DNA of 64,000 nt from Timema cristinae (GCA_039000515.1 JBCFYV010002255.1:25535463-25599462); one strand, 5' to 3'. Positions 10,666 through 22,480 are shown, numbered from the stretch's first letter. Notes: generated from the sequence alone by a model not told the origin. Numbers and translations: made by a program.

Positions 10666-11447
10666 ATTGAACACCTAATTTTTTTATAACCGGCTAGCCA
10701 GACAAAATGAGCTTGGGCAGGGTCGTAACTATAAGTTTTATTTGGTGGGGGAAAACCTCAAAGTGGCACTACCCCCCACCCCCCCACCAAAAAAACACAC
10801 ACCTAAACCCCTTCCCCACTTCCTCCACTTTGGCCAGGTGGCTGTTAACCAAATTATTTTGACATATGCATTAAGTTTTTTTGTGTTTTTTGGATTTGAG
10901 TTGATCTCAATGTTTATTTTGATTTACTTTGATTTGAATTGGTAAAATTAAAACAAAATAAATGTTTAAAATTAAGGTATTATTTATGGCTTGAACACAA
11001 AAATATGCAACAAAATATTTACACAAGAAAGTACAAAAGTGATTGCAAAAAATTCCTAGTCCAGAACTTCATCTTGCAAGTTTTTTGGATGCAAACTCTT
11101 TAAATGACCTCATCATACAATATTTGTGATGCCACTTTGTACTAAATATTAATTATACTCAGTTTTTAAAGACGTTTCTATTACTTAGTGTTGCGCAAGT
11201 AGGTTTTTTTTCTGTATAAATTTGCTGAAACTCCACGTTTTCTTACGCGTCATTTATTTTCTTTCAAAAACAAAGTCTAAAATCCTTTCTTTTATCTGCA
11301 TCCCGAAGATTCTTTCTTCACACAGCCCATTTGGCATCCCCTTATGGCAGTAGCCGGGGCTTGTGGGGCTTCTACTATGTATACTTATAACTCACAGCAT
11401 TAATATCATTATATATGTATATGTATATATATATATATTTATTTATT

Positions 11448-11680
11448 TAGCACCACGTCTTATTACCCGTTCGGGTTGTACGCTATAATTACTAATTACG
11501 CTAATGGATTAGGAATTGGGAAGGTTGGATTAGAGGAAGTGAACCCGCATTTGTGTGGAGGGAGAGTGGAAAACCGTTTAGGAAAAAACACCCCCAGTTC
11601 ACCCGACCGAGATTCTAACCTCGATATCCCCGTCCTCAGCAGTCGAGCTCAACACGACACGCGCGTTAGCCAAGTACGCT
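11448..11680 (-). mobile_element. B-type SINE, slightly 5'-truncated
   Basis: Hairpin tail at 11448-11485, body 'ggagggagagtggaaaacc', head to 'gcgcgttagccaagtacgc', then AT-repeat DNA. The last ~17 bp of the head are missing. The AT-rich flanks hide any TSD. A 72-codon frame over it is spurious. Confidence 0.88.
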
Positions 11681-11939
11681 ATATATGTATATAATATAAT
11701 ACCATGTATATATATATATATGTATGTTACGATATTATGTTGTGAGTTACAATCAATATTATGAAGAGCTCATTAAAATACTCAGCCATTCTAAATGTGT
11801 GATTAAGTGTTAATTACAACATAATATGACGTAAAGATTAGCATTATTGAGTAGAACTATATAAGTAATTTTAAATCCTAAATTAAATTCTGGCATACAT
11901 TAAATTAATGAACGAGTATTATTTGTTTGGAATTTTCTG

Positions 11940-11940
<1 letters not shown>

Positions 11941-11984
<44 letters not shown>
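11941..11984. repeat. (AT)n microsatellite
   Basis: About 22 AT dinucleotides in a row. Confidence 0.97.
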
Positions 11985-11987
<3 letters not shown>

Positions 11988-12960
11988 CAGCAACAGTTAA
12001 TTTGCCTCAATTGTTAATCGAGTAGTGTGGATTCCACTTGAACACACTTAATTACACTTCTGTTTACGTATATATATATAAAAATACACACATACCAGTG
12101 CTTTATAAACTATTTTAATGGAGGGTATTTTGTCTAAATAAAACTGGGAATTGCGAGAAAGATTGGAAAGCATCGAGAAAATAGAGTTAATATTTAAATG
12201 AAAATATGAACGCATTAATCCATTATACATTGGTCAGCCAAATGTTTTCATTCACTGGACAGAGAAGTTTAATTTTAAAAATACGATAAAACCTCATCGT
12301 GTAAAATGTTCTCACACAGATATTACAAACGAACATCATAGATCATGAGTAATCACTAAATATATTTTTAATTGAACAAGAAAATATTGAACTAAATGCC
12401 CTAATTCATCATTTCAACATAGCAGGTGAAATAAACTCTTATATTTATGAATTAATGGGAAAATTTACAAGTTCCATTATATTTAATAGATTAAACTAAA
12501 CTTATTAATTCATATTATATATATCCTAGCTTTAGTAAAAGTTTTGTCGCATTCAACAAAATGGTTAAAAGTAATGAGACAGTTATTGTCAATTCAATAT
12601 CCTCTTACTTGATTGCTTTTTTTTTTTTTTTTATTTATCGTATATTTTCTGAATCGACTGATTATAGCTTCTCGGATCATAAACAAGACTTAAACACGTT
12701 AATATGGCTAACAAATGAATGTAAACATTTTTTTAATGATTTTATATTTTCAATCCATTAATAGTCGGAATGTGACTATTTTTTTTATAGACACACCAAA
12801 AAATGTAATGATAAAAGTTTTGAAAACATTCTTGAATCTCTTCGCTCTTTTGTATAGCCAACTTGTTCATAAATATAGCCAACTTTATGGAAAATAATAA
12901 CAGGCTTCAAACTGTGATCAGAATAATTTGGGGATAATGATAAGATTGGTAATTATGAAT
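11985..12960. other. AT-rich DNA without recognised features
   Basis: Three short open frames (12048-12230 minus, 12561-12761 plus, 12715-12897 plus) have AT-driven composition and no recognisable motif. Confidence 0.5.
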
Positions 12961-12964
12961 AAAA

Positions 12965-13262
12965 AAGTTGATCACACCAGACTATGTTTATTTTTACATC
13001 CATTACTGTTTCCAGCCTGAGACCTGGGTCAGTTTTTTATTCAAGCCATATATTTTCCACTACTGACTTGCTAGGCCTGTCGTAGCTTCATATGTCTTAC
13101 AATCTAACTTAATACTAGGAGAGGCACAACATTCAGCCCTCGACCATTAATTCATCACTGTGAAAGTGCTGACCAACATTTCTCCAATACATTTTTTTTA
13201 CATTCAGGATATTGAACCTGAGACCATTAGCTTAGTTTACAAACACACTACTGACTGATCTA
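12965..13262 (-). mobile_element. tRNA-Lys-like SINE (family D)
   Basis: Inverted relative to the copy at 3936-4230. The head at the right end reads 'gatcagtcagtagtgtgtttg' with a B-box-like 'GGTCTCAGGTTCAATATCC'. The body shares 'gctacgacaggcctagcaag' and the 3' 'ggaaacagtaatggatgtaaa'. It directly abuts the minisatellite. Confidence 0.65.
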
Positions 13263-13271
13263 GGAGTATAT

Positions 13272-14003
13272 GTCACCTCCAAGATTCATAGAACACATCC
13301 ACCTCCACATACCACCTCCACATACCACCTCCCAGAGTCCTAGAGCACATCCACCCTCCGGGAGTCCTAGTGAGCCGAGGTAAAATACCAAGAGTCCTAG
13401 AGCACATCCACCCTCCGGGAGTCCTGGCGAGCCGAGGTAACATACCACCTCCGAGAGTCCTAGAGCACATCCACCCTCCGGGAGTCCTGGCGAGACGTGG
13501 TAACATACCACCTCCAAGAGTCCTAGAGCACATCCACCCTCCGGGAGTCCTAGTGATCCGAGGTAAAATACCAAGAGTCCTAGAACACATCCACCCTCCG
13601 GGAGTCTTGGCGAGCCGAGGTAACATACCACCTCCAAGAGTCCTAGAGCACATCCACCCTCCGGGAGTCTTGGCGAGCCGAGGTAACATACCACCTCCAA
13701 GAGTCCTAGAGCACATCCACCCTCCGGGAGTCCTGGTGGGCCGAGGTAACATACCACCTCCTAGAGTCCTAGAGCACATCCACCCTCCGGAGTCCTGGCG
13801 AGACGTGGTAACATACCACCTCCAAGAGTCCTAGAGCACATCCACCCTCCGGGAGTCCTAGTGATCCGAGGTAAAATACCAAGAGTCCTAGAACACATCC
13901 ACCCTCCGGGAGTCTTGGCGAGCCGAGGTAACATACCACCTCCAAGAGTCCTAGAGCACATCCACCCTCCGGGACTCCTGGTGAGCCGACGTAACATACC
14001 ACA
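13272..14003. repeat. 63/57-bp minisatellite with higher-order structure
   Basis: About 11 tandem units anchored on 'cacatccaccctccggg'. Unit lengths in order are 57, 63, 63, 57, 63, 63, 63, 62, 57, 63 bp. The 6-bp length variant changes 'taacataccacctcc' to 'taaaatacc'. A block starting at 13489 recurs almost unchanged at 13797, a 308-bp higher-order period. GC content is far above the surroundings. Because both unit sizes are multiples of 3, long open frames run through on both strands; these are best read as repeat artefacts. Confidence 0.95.
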
Positions 14004-14161
14004 GAGCCATATAATTATGATTGATTTATTAACCCATTCAACTGTAATAAAATCAATCCCCTCACTGAACGAACTGATGATGTATATATATAAACATGGA
14101 CATGCTAATGATAGAGCCAGTACCACGTTATTTCTAAAGCCGCTCATACAAATTTATTAAA

Positions 14162-14720
14162 TCCTTTTTGAAGTTATACTTCTTTAGGCGCGTTATGAAA
14201 AAATGATGAGAGTGAAATTTTAAGATGCGCGCGCATCACTGTAACACATAAGTAACAGGTTGAAGCTAAACCGCTCATTAAGTCTCGAAAAAAAAAAGCT
14301 ACCAACAAAATAGAAATAGAACCTCTGTTAGTCGCGCATGTTGGTACGCTCGTCGCCTCTGATCACTGTTTTCATATATATAATATTTATCCACATGTTT
14401 CTAGTTTCTACATTCACAACACGTGTTTTAGTTTCATACAAGTGCGAATTATATATGTGCTAATAAATTATATTCAGTAGTGATTTAAATTGAATATTTT
14501 GATTAATATTATTTACTATTCGTAAATATTAGTGAAAAAAATTGTGCTTATAGACTTTTTCAAGTGCTCCAATATAATTGAGGTTAACTATCCGTATATT
14601 ATTATTTATTGATATAAATTAAAATATTATTATTTAACATAATTAATACTAAATATTATTAAATTATTATTGTTAAATATTTATTATTTAATGATGCCAA
14701 AGAAGTATAACTTCTCACGC
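14162..14720. repeat. AT-rich unit bounded by a palindromic GAAGTTATACTTC motif
   Basis: GAAGTTATACTTCTTT at about 14170 and AAAGAAGTATAACTTCT at about 14697 are near reverse complements and each is next to a GCGCG-containing string. 'gcgcgcgcatcactgtaacac' follows the left motif. I have seen similar motifs in invertebrate interspersed repeats but cannot assign a family. Confidence 0.4.
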
Positions 14721-14939
14721 GCGTACATAAGTACACACACCCATTTTTTCATATCATAAACTAACCTCAATTACAATTCACAGATATCCGTTTGAACTAA
14801 GTCGTAAATATATATTTTAAATTTTTTTAGACTTGTCTTAGAGTATCTCAAAACACAACAAATAAATTGAAAACCTGGAGGAGCGATAAAAAAACTATGA
14901 TATGAACTATACTAATATACCCTGTGTGAATTTGTAATT

Positions 14940-15200
14940 ATTATCATTATTATTTAGCACCGCGTCTTACTACCCGTTCGGGTTATACGCTTTAAGTACT
15001 AATTACGCTAATGGATTAGAAATTAGGAAGGTTGAACTAGAGGAAGTGAACCCGCATTTGCGTGGAAGGAGAGTGGAAAACCATTTAGGGAAAACCACCC
15101 TCAGTTCACCCGACCGAGATTCGAACCTCGATCTCCCCCGTCCTCAGCAGTCGAGCTCAACACGACTAGTGCGTTAGCCAACTGCGCCACCGAGGCGGGT
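14940..15200 (-). mobile_element. B-type SINE, full length
   Basis: Hairpin tail at 14955-14990, intact B box, head ending GGCGGGT at 15200. Perfect 12-bp TSD GAATTTGTAATT (14928-14939 and 15201-15212). Confidence 0.95.
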
Positions 15201-15227
15201 GAATTTGTAATTGGAATTGGAACCTAC

Positions 15228-15415
15228 CTGCTTCGGTGGTCCTATGGTCTAACGCCACTCTCCCAGTATAATAGAATATCAATGACGGGGAGGTGTTCGA
15301 GTCTCGGTCGGATGTACTGAGGGTGTTTTTTCCAAAATGGTTTCCCACGCAAATGTGGTTAGTTATACTTTCTATAAATATAGCCTATCGAATCCCTAAA
15401 ACCATTAGCATTACC
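15228..15415 (+). mobile_element. C-type SINE, 3'-incomplete
   Basis: Head 'ctgcttcggtggtcctatggtc', B-box region 'gtgttcgagtctcggtcgg', then 'gtactgagggtg' typical of C-type. It decays before the shared hairpin. Confidence 0.8.
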
Positions 15416-15423
15416 TATATAAA

Positions 15424-15620
15424 TAAAAAGAAAAGTCCTGACTCACTGACTGACTCATTGACTGACTCATTAACGCCCAGCCCAAACCCTTGAACCTAGA
15501 AAGCTGAAATTTTGCACAGAGGTTCCCTTTATGATGTAGACAAGGAATAAGGCCGGATTTTTTTAAATAACAACCTAAGTAATTTTACCCTCAGTTTCCA
15601 AGTTTTACAATAGGAGGCAC
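15424..15620 (+). repeat. TGACTGAC-led dispersed repeat (family F)
   Basis: A run of TCACTGACTGACTCATTGAC followed by 'cccaaacccttgaacctag' and 'aagctgaaattttgcacag'. Weaker relatives occur at 50440-50520 and 53160-53250. Such blocks are common in invertebrate repeats, but no family is assigned. Confidence 0.5.
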
Positions 15621-15689
15621 GCGAGTCATTTAAAAAAAAGAGTGAAAACGATGAATGAAGTCGCGGGATAGAGTTAGTTATTACATAAA

Positions 15690-15729
15690 CGCACAACCCC
15701 AATGGTTAGTAAGACACAGTGCTAAAAAA
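15690..15729 (+). mobile_element. SINE tail fragment
   Basis: Only the shared 3' module remains ('acgcacaaccccaatggttagtaag...gctaaaaaaa'). Confidence 0.6.
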
Positions 15730-15916
15730 ATGGAACCCCTTTTGGACAAAGGAACCAAAAAAAATGGAACCTTTTTTTGACAAAGGAACAAAAAAAAACT
15801 GCGTTGGGACGAACCATTTATTTTTCGATTATTTAAACTCCTTACGACCGGCCAGTGCCCTTTTTTTTTAGTTGAGCTCGTTTTAGAGTAGCGTTACTAC
15901 CCGAATAAACAACCAA

Positions 15917-16365
15917 TTATATAATACTGTAATGTACTGCATCGAAGGTACCACAAAAGAGTAAATCGCAAACAATATGTTCACTGCTATAATCAACCAT
16001 TTGATTACTATCATCTTTATGTATTACTCTAAACAAATAATTAGTAAACAATAATTGGCATATATAATAATAAAGTTCAACAGGTCCAGCATATTCACCG
16101 TCGAGAAGAATAAAATAGTCTCGTAATCTAATGGAGCGTTTATGGGAAGTCAATACGATTGTCAATAATGAAGTCCTTTCACCCAATAATTTATAGCTCT
16201 TGCAACTATTTGCAAACGTATCTCACGATGGCTTTCCTCATTTTTAAACAAACAATATGAAACAGATCCGAAGAAGCAGTTGCCATCACCAACAACAGGT
16301 AAAATACGTCGGATCTCAATGGTTATTAGCAAAATAAACTTAAAAATTAATTCAGGGTCAATCAC
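15917..16365 (-). pseudogene. OTU-domain cysteine protease fragment, frameshifted
   Basis: OTU proteases remove ubiquitin, and OTU domains also occur in several eukaryotic transposon polyproteins. The upstream frame (16365 to 16162) holds the catalytic-loop signature VVGDGNCFF, with the nucleophile Cys codon at 16276-16278, followed by the usual SVSYCLF helix and EESHREIRLQIV. It then stops. The rest of the domain continues in another frame (16186 to 15917): RLRDYF, DGEYAGPVEL, FRVIHKDD and a C-terminal CGTFDAVHY whose His (codon 15932-15934) matches the catalytic His; families often have GHY here. So the domain spans about 140 residues with one frameshift and no clear start or rest of a protein. 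AT-rich, with no intron signals checked. Likely a decayed transposon-borne or retroposed copy. Confidence 0.68.
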
Positions 16366-16587
16366 ACTAATATCGAATTTCTTAAATATTTTATAAAAAT
16401 GCTTTCTAAAAATCTTAGTTTTACCATAAATATTTATGCACTATTATTGGTGATTTTGTTGTAACAAAATCCAAGTTCTCGTATACGACAAATTATATAT
16501 GTTACAAATAAAATGGCCAAAAATAGACCGATGATAATACTTTGAAATCTAAAACATAATAAAATAACAAATTTAGTAGAACTGTTA

Positions 16588-16760
16588 TTATTATTAGCAC
16601 CGCGTCTTACTACCCATTCGGGTTATACGCACTTACGCTAATGTGTCATGGTAGGGTGATTGTGAGATGAAATGAAGGACCTACAGTTTAACGTGGAATC
16701 CGAACCACGGTGGAGGCCTGGCATTCCTCACATTCACAAGATGTATTGTCAGAGGTGAAG
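16588..16760 (-). mobile_element. A-type SINE, 5'-truncated
   Basis: Tail and body to 'tgtattgtcagaggtgaag', no head. Imperfect TSD GTAGAACTGTTA / GTAAAACTGTTA on the two sides. Confidence 0.88.
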
Positions 16761-16769
16761 AGTAAAACT

Positions 16770-17275
16770 GTTAAATCTATAGAGTTAACTGTTTTATATA
16801 ATAAAAGAATCACATAAATCAATCAACTATAACCCTAAAAATAAGTGGAACGAAAATCGGCTTTGTGTTTTAAATACAATAAGACCACGTTTGACTGAGC
16901 CCCAGTAATCCAAAATTCCTTATAATCCAAATACACTTTTCATAAAACAGGAGAAAAAAAAAGTTAAATGAAATATATTTTATAGGTTGAAAAGCTTAAT
17001 GTCGAAATAGAACACTATACGAAACAGTGATGTATGATAATAAATTCTTATTATTTACATGTTGTAGTCAGAAACAAGCGTCTTCCTGTAAATAAAATTA
17101 TTACAGTACATATTATGTACTATAAAATAGTTAAATAAATGAAAATTTGATTAAACTCATTCAACTGAAATTTAAAATCATTGAAAATACCGTATCTCTG
17201 TTTTTTTCACGCTTAATCCGAATGTTCACTAATCCGAACAAACTTCAATCCCAATTAGTTGGGATTAACAATGTT
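16770..17275. other. AT-rich DNA without recognised features
   Basis: Nothing recognised. Confidence 0.5.
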
Positions 17276-17277
17276 TT

Positions 17278-17301
17278 AGTGTGTGTGTGTGTGTGTGTGT
17301 G

Positions 17302-17335
<34 letters not shown>
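17278..17335. repeat. (TG)n microsatellite
   Basis: About 58 bp of GT repeat with one interruption. It gives rise to spurious Cys/Val and His/Thr open frames on both strands. Confidence 0.97.
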
Positions 17336-17337
<2 letters not shown>

Positions 17338-17339
17338 TA

Positions 17340-18235
17340 GTAATAATATTGACAGGGTTAAAGGCTCATTGCTATGTGTACTAAAATTAAACAGATTTAT
17401 ACAATATCTAACAATAAACAAACATTTACTTAACATTTATGTTAACATATTTATAAAATATAATTTATAAAAAAAATATAGCAAACCCTTAGGGTAGTAT
17501 GGCTACGGATGAATATTATTCATTTTATTGGAATTCATTTACAAAACTAAAAGATAACAGAGATTGAATTGATAAAGTTAATTAAAAATTAAGTTTAATA
17601 AATAACATTACTCTTTTTCAATATTTTCAAAGTTAAAGTAACATAAAATGAATAATTATTAAAAAATTAAATATCTGATCAGTTTTAAATCGAGATAAAA
17701 AAAAATAAAAAACTTAATATCATTATCTAAAATCTATCTCGACATTTTTTTGTATAGCTGTGTTTCTTACATTTGAGATGTAGAGTGGAGAATTTAAAGA
17801 TAATTTTGAACGCAAAACCACTGGCGTCTTAAAACAAAGTTTCTAATCTGGATTCAAACCTGGTAGATTAATAGTTTGAGGAAAGTTGCACATCATCACG
17901 ACAATAATTTTCAACAAACAATATGTTAAAATGCTGGTTTATTCGTGGCTTGCCTCTTTTAAGATTGTTTCTTCCATCGCATATGAACTTCAATAATGAC
18001 ACAATTAGTTTAATTAAAAACTGTTTTTGCATAGGATTTTAGGATAATTGACCATGTGTGTTATTCACAAGTAATTTTTTGAAATAGCTAAATATATATT
18101 CTACCACACAGTGGGCCCACTATAACTTCAAGTCATTTAGTGTTTTTCCGGTGAGCGAGAGGGTGGGGCTCTAATCTCAGCTAGAATTACTGAGGATTTA
18201 ATATAAAATAGTTGTTTCCTATACTTTTATTCAAA
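17340..18235. other. AT-rich DNA, possible C-type SINE remnant
   Basis: 'ggggctctaatctcagctag...ttactgagg' at about 18165-18195 resembles a C-type B-box region. Nothing else recognised. Confidence 0.35.
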
Positions 18236-18239
18236 TGTT

Positions 18240-18925
18240 AGAATAAACGTAATTAGGTGCGTATTTGCGTAAGTAGGCGTGTATGTTCACAGGCCAGTTA
18301 TAGGTAAGTAGCTAGGTATGAAAATGTTTGTAGGTAGCTAGATAGGTAGGTATGAAAATGTTTGTAGGTAGTATAGGTATGTTATTTGTATAAGTAGGTA
18401 GTTAGGTATCTTTTTGGGTAAGGTAGGTGTCTAGGTTTGTATGTGTGTGTAGTAGATAGCTAGGTATGTGTATGTAGATAGATAGATAGGTATGTGTATT
18501 GTAGTAGATAGATGATAGGTATGTGTATGTGTATTAGATAGATAGATAGGTATGTGTATGTATATAGATAGATAGATAGGTATGTGTATGTGTATGTAGA
18601 TAGATAGATAGGTATGCGTATGTAGATAGATAGTAGGTATGCGTATGTAGATTAATAGCGAGGTATGTGTATGTGTAAGTAAGAAGGTATGTGTGTGTGT
18701 ATGTGTGTGTGTGTGTGTGTTGTGTGTGTGTGTTGTGTTGTGTGTGTGTAGTGTGTGTGTTGTGTGTGTTGTAGTGTGTGGTGTGTTGGGGTGTGTGTGT
18801 TGGGTGTGTGTGTGTGTGTGTGGAAGGTATCTAGGTTGTATGTGTGTGTAGGATGTATCTAGATTGATGTGTTATAGCTAGGTAGGTATGTTGTGTGTAA
18901 GTAGGAAGGTATGTGTGTGTGTTTA
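18240..18925. repeat. Compound GTAG/GATA/GTGT microsatellite
   Basis: Long array passing from 'taggtaggtatg' units through 'tagatagatagataggtatgtgtatg' units into (TG)n interrupted by single Ts, then back to 'gtatgtgtgtg'. It probably expanded by slippage and local duplication. Confidence 0.93.
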
Positions 18926-19274
18926 ATACACACAAGGCTATATAACAAGTAATAGGACACTATCCCGCAACATAGGACGCTCTTAAAGATAAAATCCAGG
19001 AGTGCGTTCGTTATTTGAGTAAGGTGGTTTTGCGAACACACAAGAGACAAAGTATGGCAATGAAGGTGCAATTCCGTCCGGAAACAGGCGAATAAAATAG
19101 AAGCCGAAGCAGGTAAAAGGGACGCTGGAAGATAACAAAGAAGGAGATATCTGTAACATTGTATATTTACGATCTTTCTGGTTCATACAGGGTCTTAAAC
19201 AAGTTTATTTTAAGGTTAAGTTACTCTTGAAATATAGTTAGTGTGATGTGTAAATATTCTGTTTGTATAAAGTT

Positions 19275-19509
19275 CTATTTTTTTTAGCACTGCACCCTAT
19301 TATCCGTTCGAGCTATACACCTGTGTACCAATTTCAATGTGTAAGGGGTTAGGAAGGTTAATTAGAGTAAGTGCACCCCCATTTGCGTGAGGGAGATAGG
19401 AAAATTATCCTAAGTGCACCCAACCGGGATCAAACCCTGATTCCAAGTATTCGGCACTCTTGTCAAACACGAAAGTAGCGTTAGACCACGTGTTCACGGA
19501 AGTGGGTTA
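19275..19509 (-). mobile_element. C-type SINE with TSD
   Basis: Poly-T then TTAGCACTGCACCC at the left, head 'agcgttagaccacgtgttcacggaagtggg' at the right. Perfect 9-bp TSD TATAAAGTT (19266-19274 and 19510-19518), the clearest TSD of a C-type copy here, and it confirms the A-rich terminus. Confidence 0.9.
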
Positions 19510-19995
19510 TATAAAGTTAAGTTTATATTAATACAATAGGTACTTGATTTGCTGAGTTAATTGGTTTCCGATACAGAAGTTTAAAGACCGCGTAAGTTCA
19601 ATGTTTGGTTTTGGATACATATATTTTTTATATATAGATATTCGTTTCAAATAATCAAATTTAAATTTAGACAAGCTTTTATTATTAAAAGTAAACTTTA
19701 ATGAATTGACTTTGGCTTAAGGCGAAACAAACAAAAAATGATAGTTGTGACTCAGTCCAATATAAATGGGGTCTTTTATGTTTAAAGTGAACACTTTCTA
19801 AACGTAAGTTGAAGTACCACAACTGTATAATTTATAATCCGCGTAGCTGAAATCAATATTGATCAAGTACATACTTTATAAACAAACTGTTATTTAAATA
19901 TGTCAGTCTTGTTTGAGAGTATTACGGACATCAAGGATAATATCTTACCTTTGAACTAGTTGTAATCATATGTGCGTTTACGGTTAACAAGACTC
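19510..19995. other. AT-rich DNA without recognised features
   Basis: Nothing recognised. Confidence 0.5.
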
Positions 19996-19996
19996 A

Positions 19997-20110
19997 CTGG
20001 TGAATGTGATATGAAATGTGAACCTACAGTTCAAATTGGAATCCGAACCACGGTGGAGGCCTGGCCATTCCACAAATTCACAAGTTGTGATTAATACACG
20101 TCTTGTCAGA
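19997..20110 (-). mobile_element. A-type SINE internal fragment
   Basis: Middle of an A copy ('gaaccacggtggaggcctgg' to 'cacgtcttgtcagag'); tail and head are missing. Confidence 0.8.
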
Positions 20111-20168
20111 GTCAGATCATTGGTCATACTTGCCTTGACGGTAGATAAGGTCGAATCATGCGATAAAT

Positions 20169-20363
20169 ATTGACCCGTTCTACGTTCGGTTATCGCTAGT
20201 ACTACACGCTATGGACTAGAATTGGAAGTTATTTTAGAATGACCGCATTTGCGTGGAGTAGAGTGGAAACCCTTAGGAAAACCCTATTCCTACTGAGATT
20301 GACCTGATCTCCGTCCAGCTGAGCTAAACGACAATCGTTAGTACTACGCCACAGAGCGGTCGG
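20169..20363 (-). mobile_element. B-type SINE riddled with small deletions
   Basis: All landmarks are in order, but many 1-6 bp gaps shorten it by about a quarter, even within the tail hairpin and B box. This deletion-rich pattern differs from the substitution-dominated decay of its neighbours. Confidence 0.8.
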
Positions 20364-20682
20364 TTACATTAGGATTGTCTAGTCTCCATTTTCTTCACTG
20401 ATTCGGATACTTTTAATCTAAAAGTTTACCTTCCTAATTCCCAGTTCATTAGAGTAACGTGGTAGTTCAATAGGATAAATAGGTGAAATGGGTGAAAAGC
20501 ACGTGGTTTCTATTCGTTTTGCTCTACAGAAACATTATGTAAAAGATAAATGTTTAAATAAGAGTTTCTTTTTTTTTTGTAAATATTAAATTGAGTAACT
20601 TGATGATATATATATATTTGGTACCAGAACACTTTGTATTTTCACTGCCATTTTGGTTTGAATTGTAGTCATGGACTGTTTT

Positions 20683-20927
20683 TTTTTTAGCACCACGTCT
20701 TACTACCTGTTTGGGTTATACACCTATGTACTAATTACGCTAATGGTTTTTAGGGACTAGGAAGGCTATATTTAGAGGAAGTGTACCTACATTTTGTTGA
20801 GGGAGAGTGGAAAACCTTGAGGGAAAAAAACTTTTGTACAGCCGACCAAGATTCGAACCTTGATCTCCCCATCATTGGCAGTCTAGTCCAATGTGAGAGT
20901 AGCGCTCTACTATGGATTCACACGTTC
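20683..20927 (-). mobile_element. C-type SINE
   Basis: Poly-T then 'ttagcaccacgtcttactacc', 'gttgagggagagtggaaaacc', B-box region 'aagattcgaaccttgatc', head side 'gagagtagcgctctactatgg'. Confidence 0.87.
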
Positions 20928-20939
20928 GCAAAAAAAAAA

Positions 20940-22260
20940 GTAGAACAGAAACGTGGTCACGTGACAAGCTCTAAGCCAAACACATGATTTCCACCTCATT
21001 AGCTCGAGCTGTTCTGCTAAAGTTTAGCTCATATCTATTTCATCCGCTCTGCTCGAGATGTTAGGCACAGGAGAACCAATCAAATCTCAGAACCAATCAT
21101 CTCAAATCAGTGCGCATGTGCATTTGACAACGCATGCGCTGTAGAGCTAAGAGCAAGCAGACAGCTTCGTTGTCCGTTGTGAGGAGATTTGAAATAGCCC
21201 GTTAATGTATAGCGTGTGTAACGCTGTATCGGATTGTTTCACGACGCAGCGGTATACTTTGAAAACTATCCATAAGGAGAGTGATCTAAAACATAAATTT
21301 ATCCGCTAGAAAATAAAATATGTTGATAATCAGCTCTTTAAGTTAGAGTTACGATGCATAATAGGGTCAACGTAAAGTGTGTGAATTACTGCACAGATTC
21401 TGCTCTCCATTTTTGGCGTACGTGTGAATCAATCTTTAGATCATGCGGCCACCGAACTGGATCTCTTTCCTTGTTGATTTTATATGTTGTAGCTGATGAA
21501 AGTATTGACCATCCGGACGTATCAACAATCACGTACCATAGTTGGTTTCAAAGCTGACAAGCAAATAACTTAAATATAGCATTATTGATTGACGGATGGT
21601 ATTACCTTAAACTAGAATCATATATAATTATGTGAAAAATTACAACCTGGACACAAGAATCAAACCAGAGTGTTTCAGTTTTGAACGTCAATGACCTATC
21701 ACCATCTATTTTTGTTTCATCCAAAAGAGTAACCTTGGATATGAGATGAACTAGGTTGGAGTAGTGGTAGAACATTAGTATGCAAATACAAAACTTAAGG
21801 GTTTGGCTATTTTCATTTAATATAGTATGTTTAAAAAAAATACCATTGTTACTGGGTAAAGGATCCATAAACAGCCTAGTGATCTATTTCAGTTTATTTT
21901 TAAATAATATGAATTTTACTTCTAACTATTTTAGAGTTTAGTTGGAAGACTAATATATTCTAATTTTATCGATCATTTTATTTTTGAAACGATTTGATGA
22001 TCGAGCTTAAAATAGTTATTTGATAACCGTTTTTATTTACATATTAAAAATAAATGTATGGTTGTTTAAAAATAATTTATTTTTAAAAACTAAAAATTTG
22101 TTAAATTTCATTTAACATTTTGGTATAAAATGTGTATATAAAGAGTGTTTATTGTTATAAACCAGATAGTTTGCTTATTTTTCTGAGAAAATTTTACTTA
22201 AAAGTAGTTTGCTAAAAACATATTTTTAGGCAGTTTCTTCCAATCCGTGAGAAGGTTTGT
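20940..22260. other. Unassigned DNA
   Basis: Moderately GC-richer at 20960-21200. Open frames at 21354-21557 plus and 21602-21868 minus show no motif I recognise. No repeat assigned. Confidence 0.4.
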
Positions 22261-22263
22261 GCA

Positions 22264-22480
22264 ATTGTTTCGTTTATTTTTCACCGTATCTCACTAACCG
22301 TTCGAGTTTCATGTATATACATTAATTGAGCTAATATGATAATGCTAAAGAAGTTAGAATTTATAGTAAAAGCACCTTAATTTGTAATAAGCTATAGTGA
22401 GAAACTATTAAGGAAAATTCACCCTCAGTACATCCTACCGGGATTCGAACCCTGATTTCCTCATCCCCGGCAAATCATAG
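22264..22480 (-). mobile_element. C-type SINE, 5'-truncated
   Basis: Diverged tail 'taaccgttcgagttt', body, then B-box region 'gggattcgaaccctgatttc'; homology stops at 'ccccggcaaatcatag'. Confidence 0.7.

Noticed and set aside
13260..14160. Overlapping 99-168-codon open frames on both strands as real proteins
   Set aside because: They follow from a GC-rich minisatellite whose unit length is a multiple of 3; several frames on both strands are open at once and none has a non-repeat domain.
17147..17470. Cys/Val-rich and His/Thr-rich frames
   Set aside because: Translated (TG)n microsatellite.
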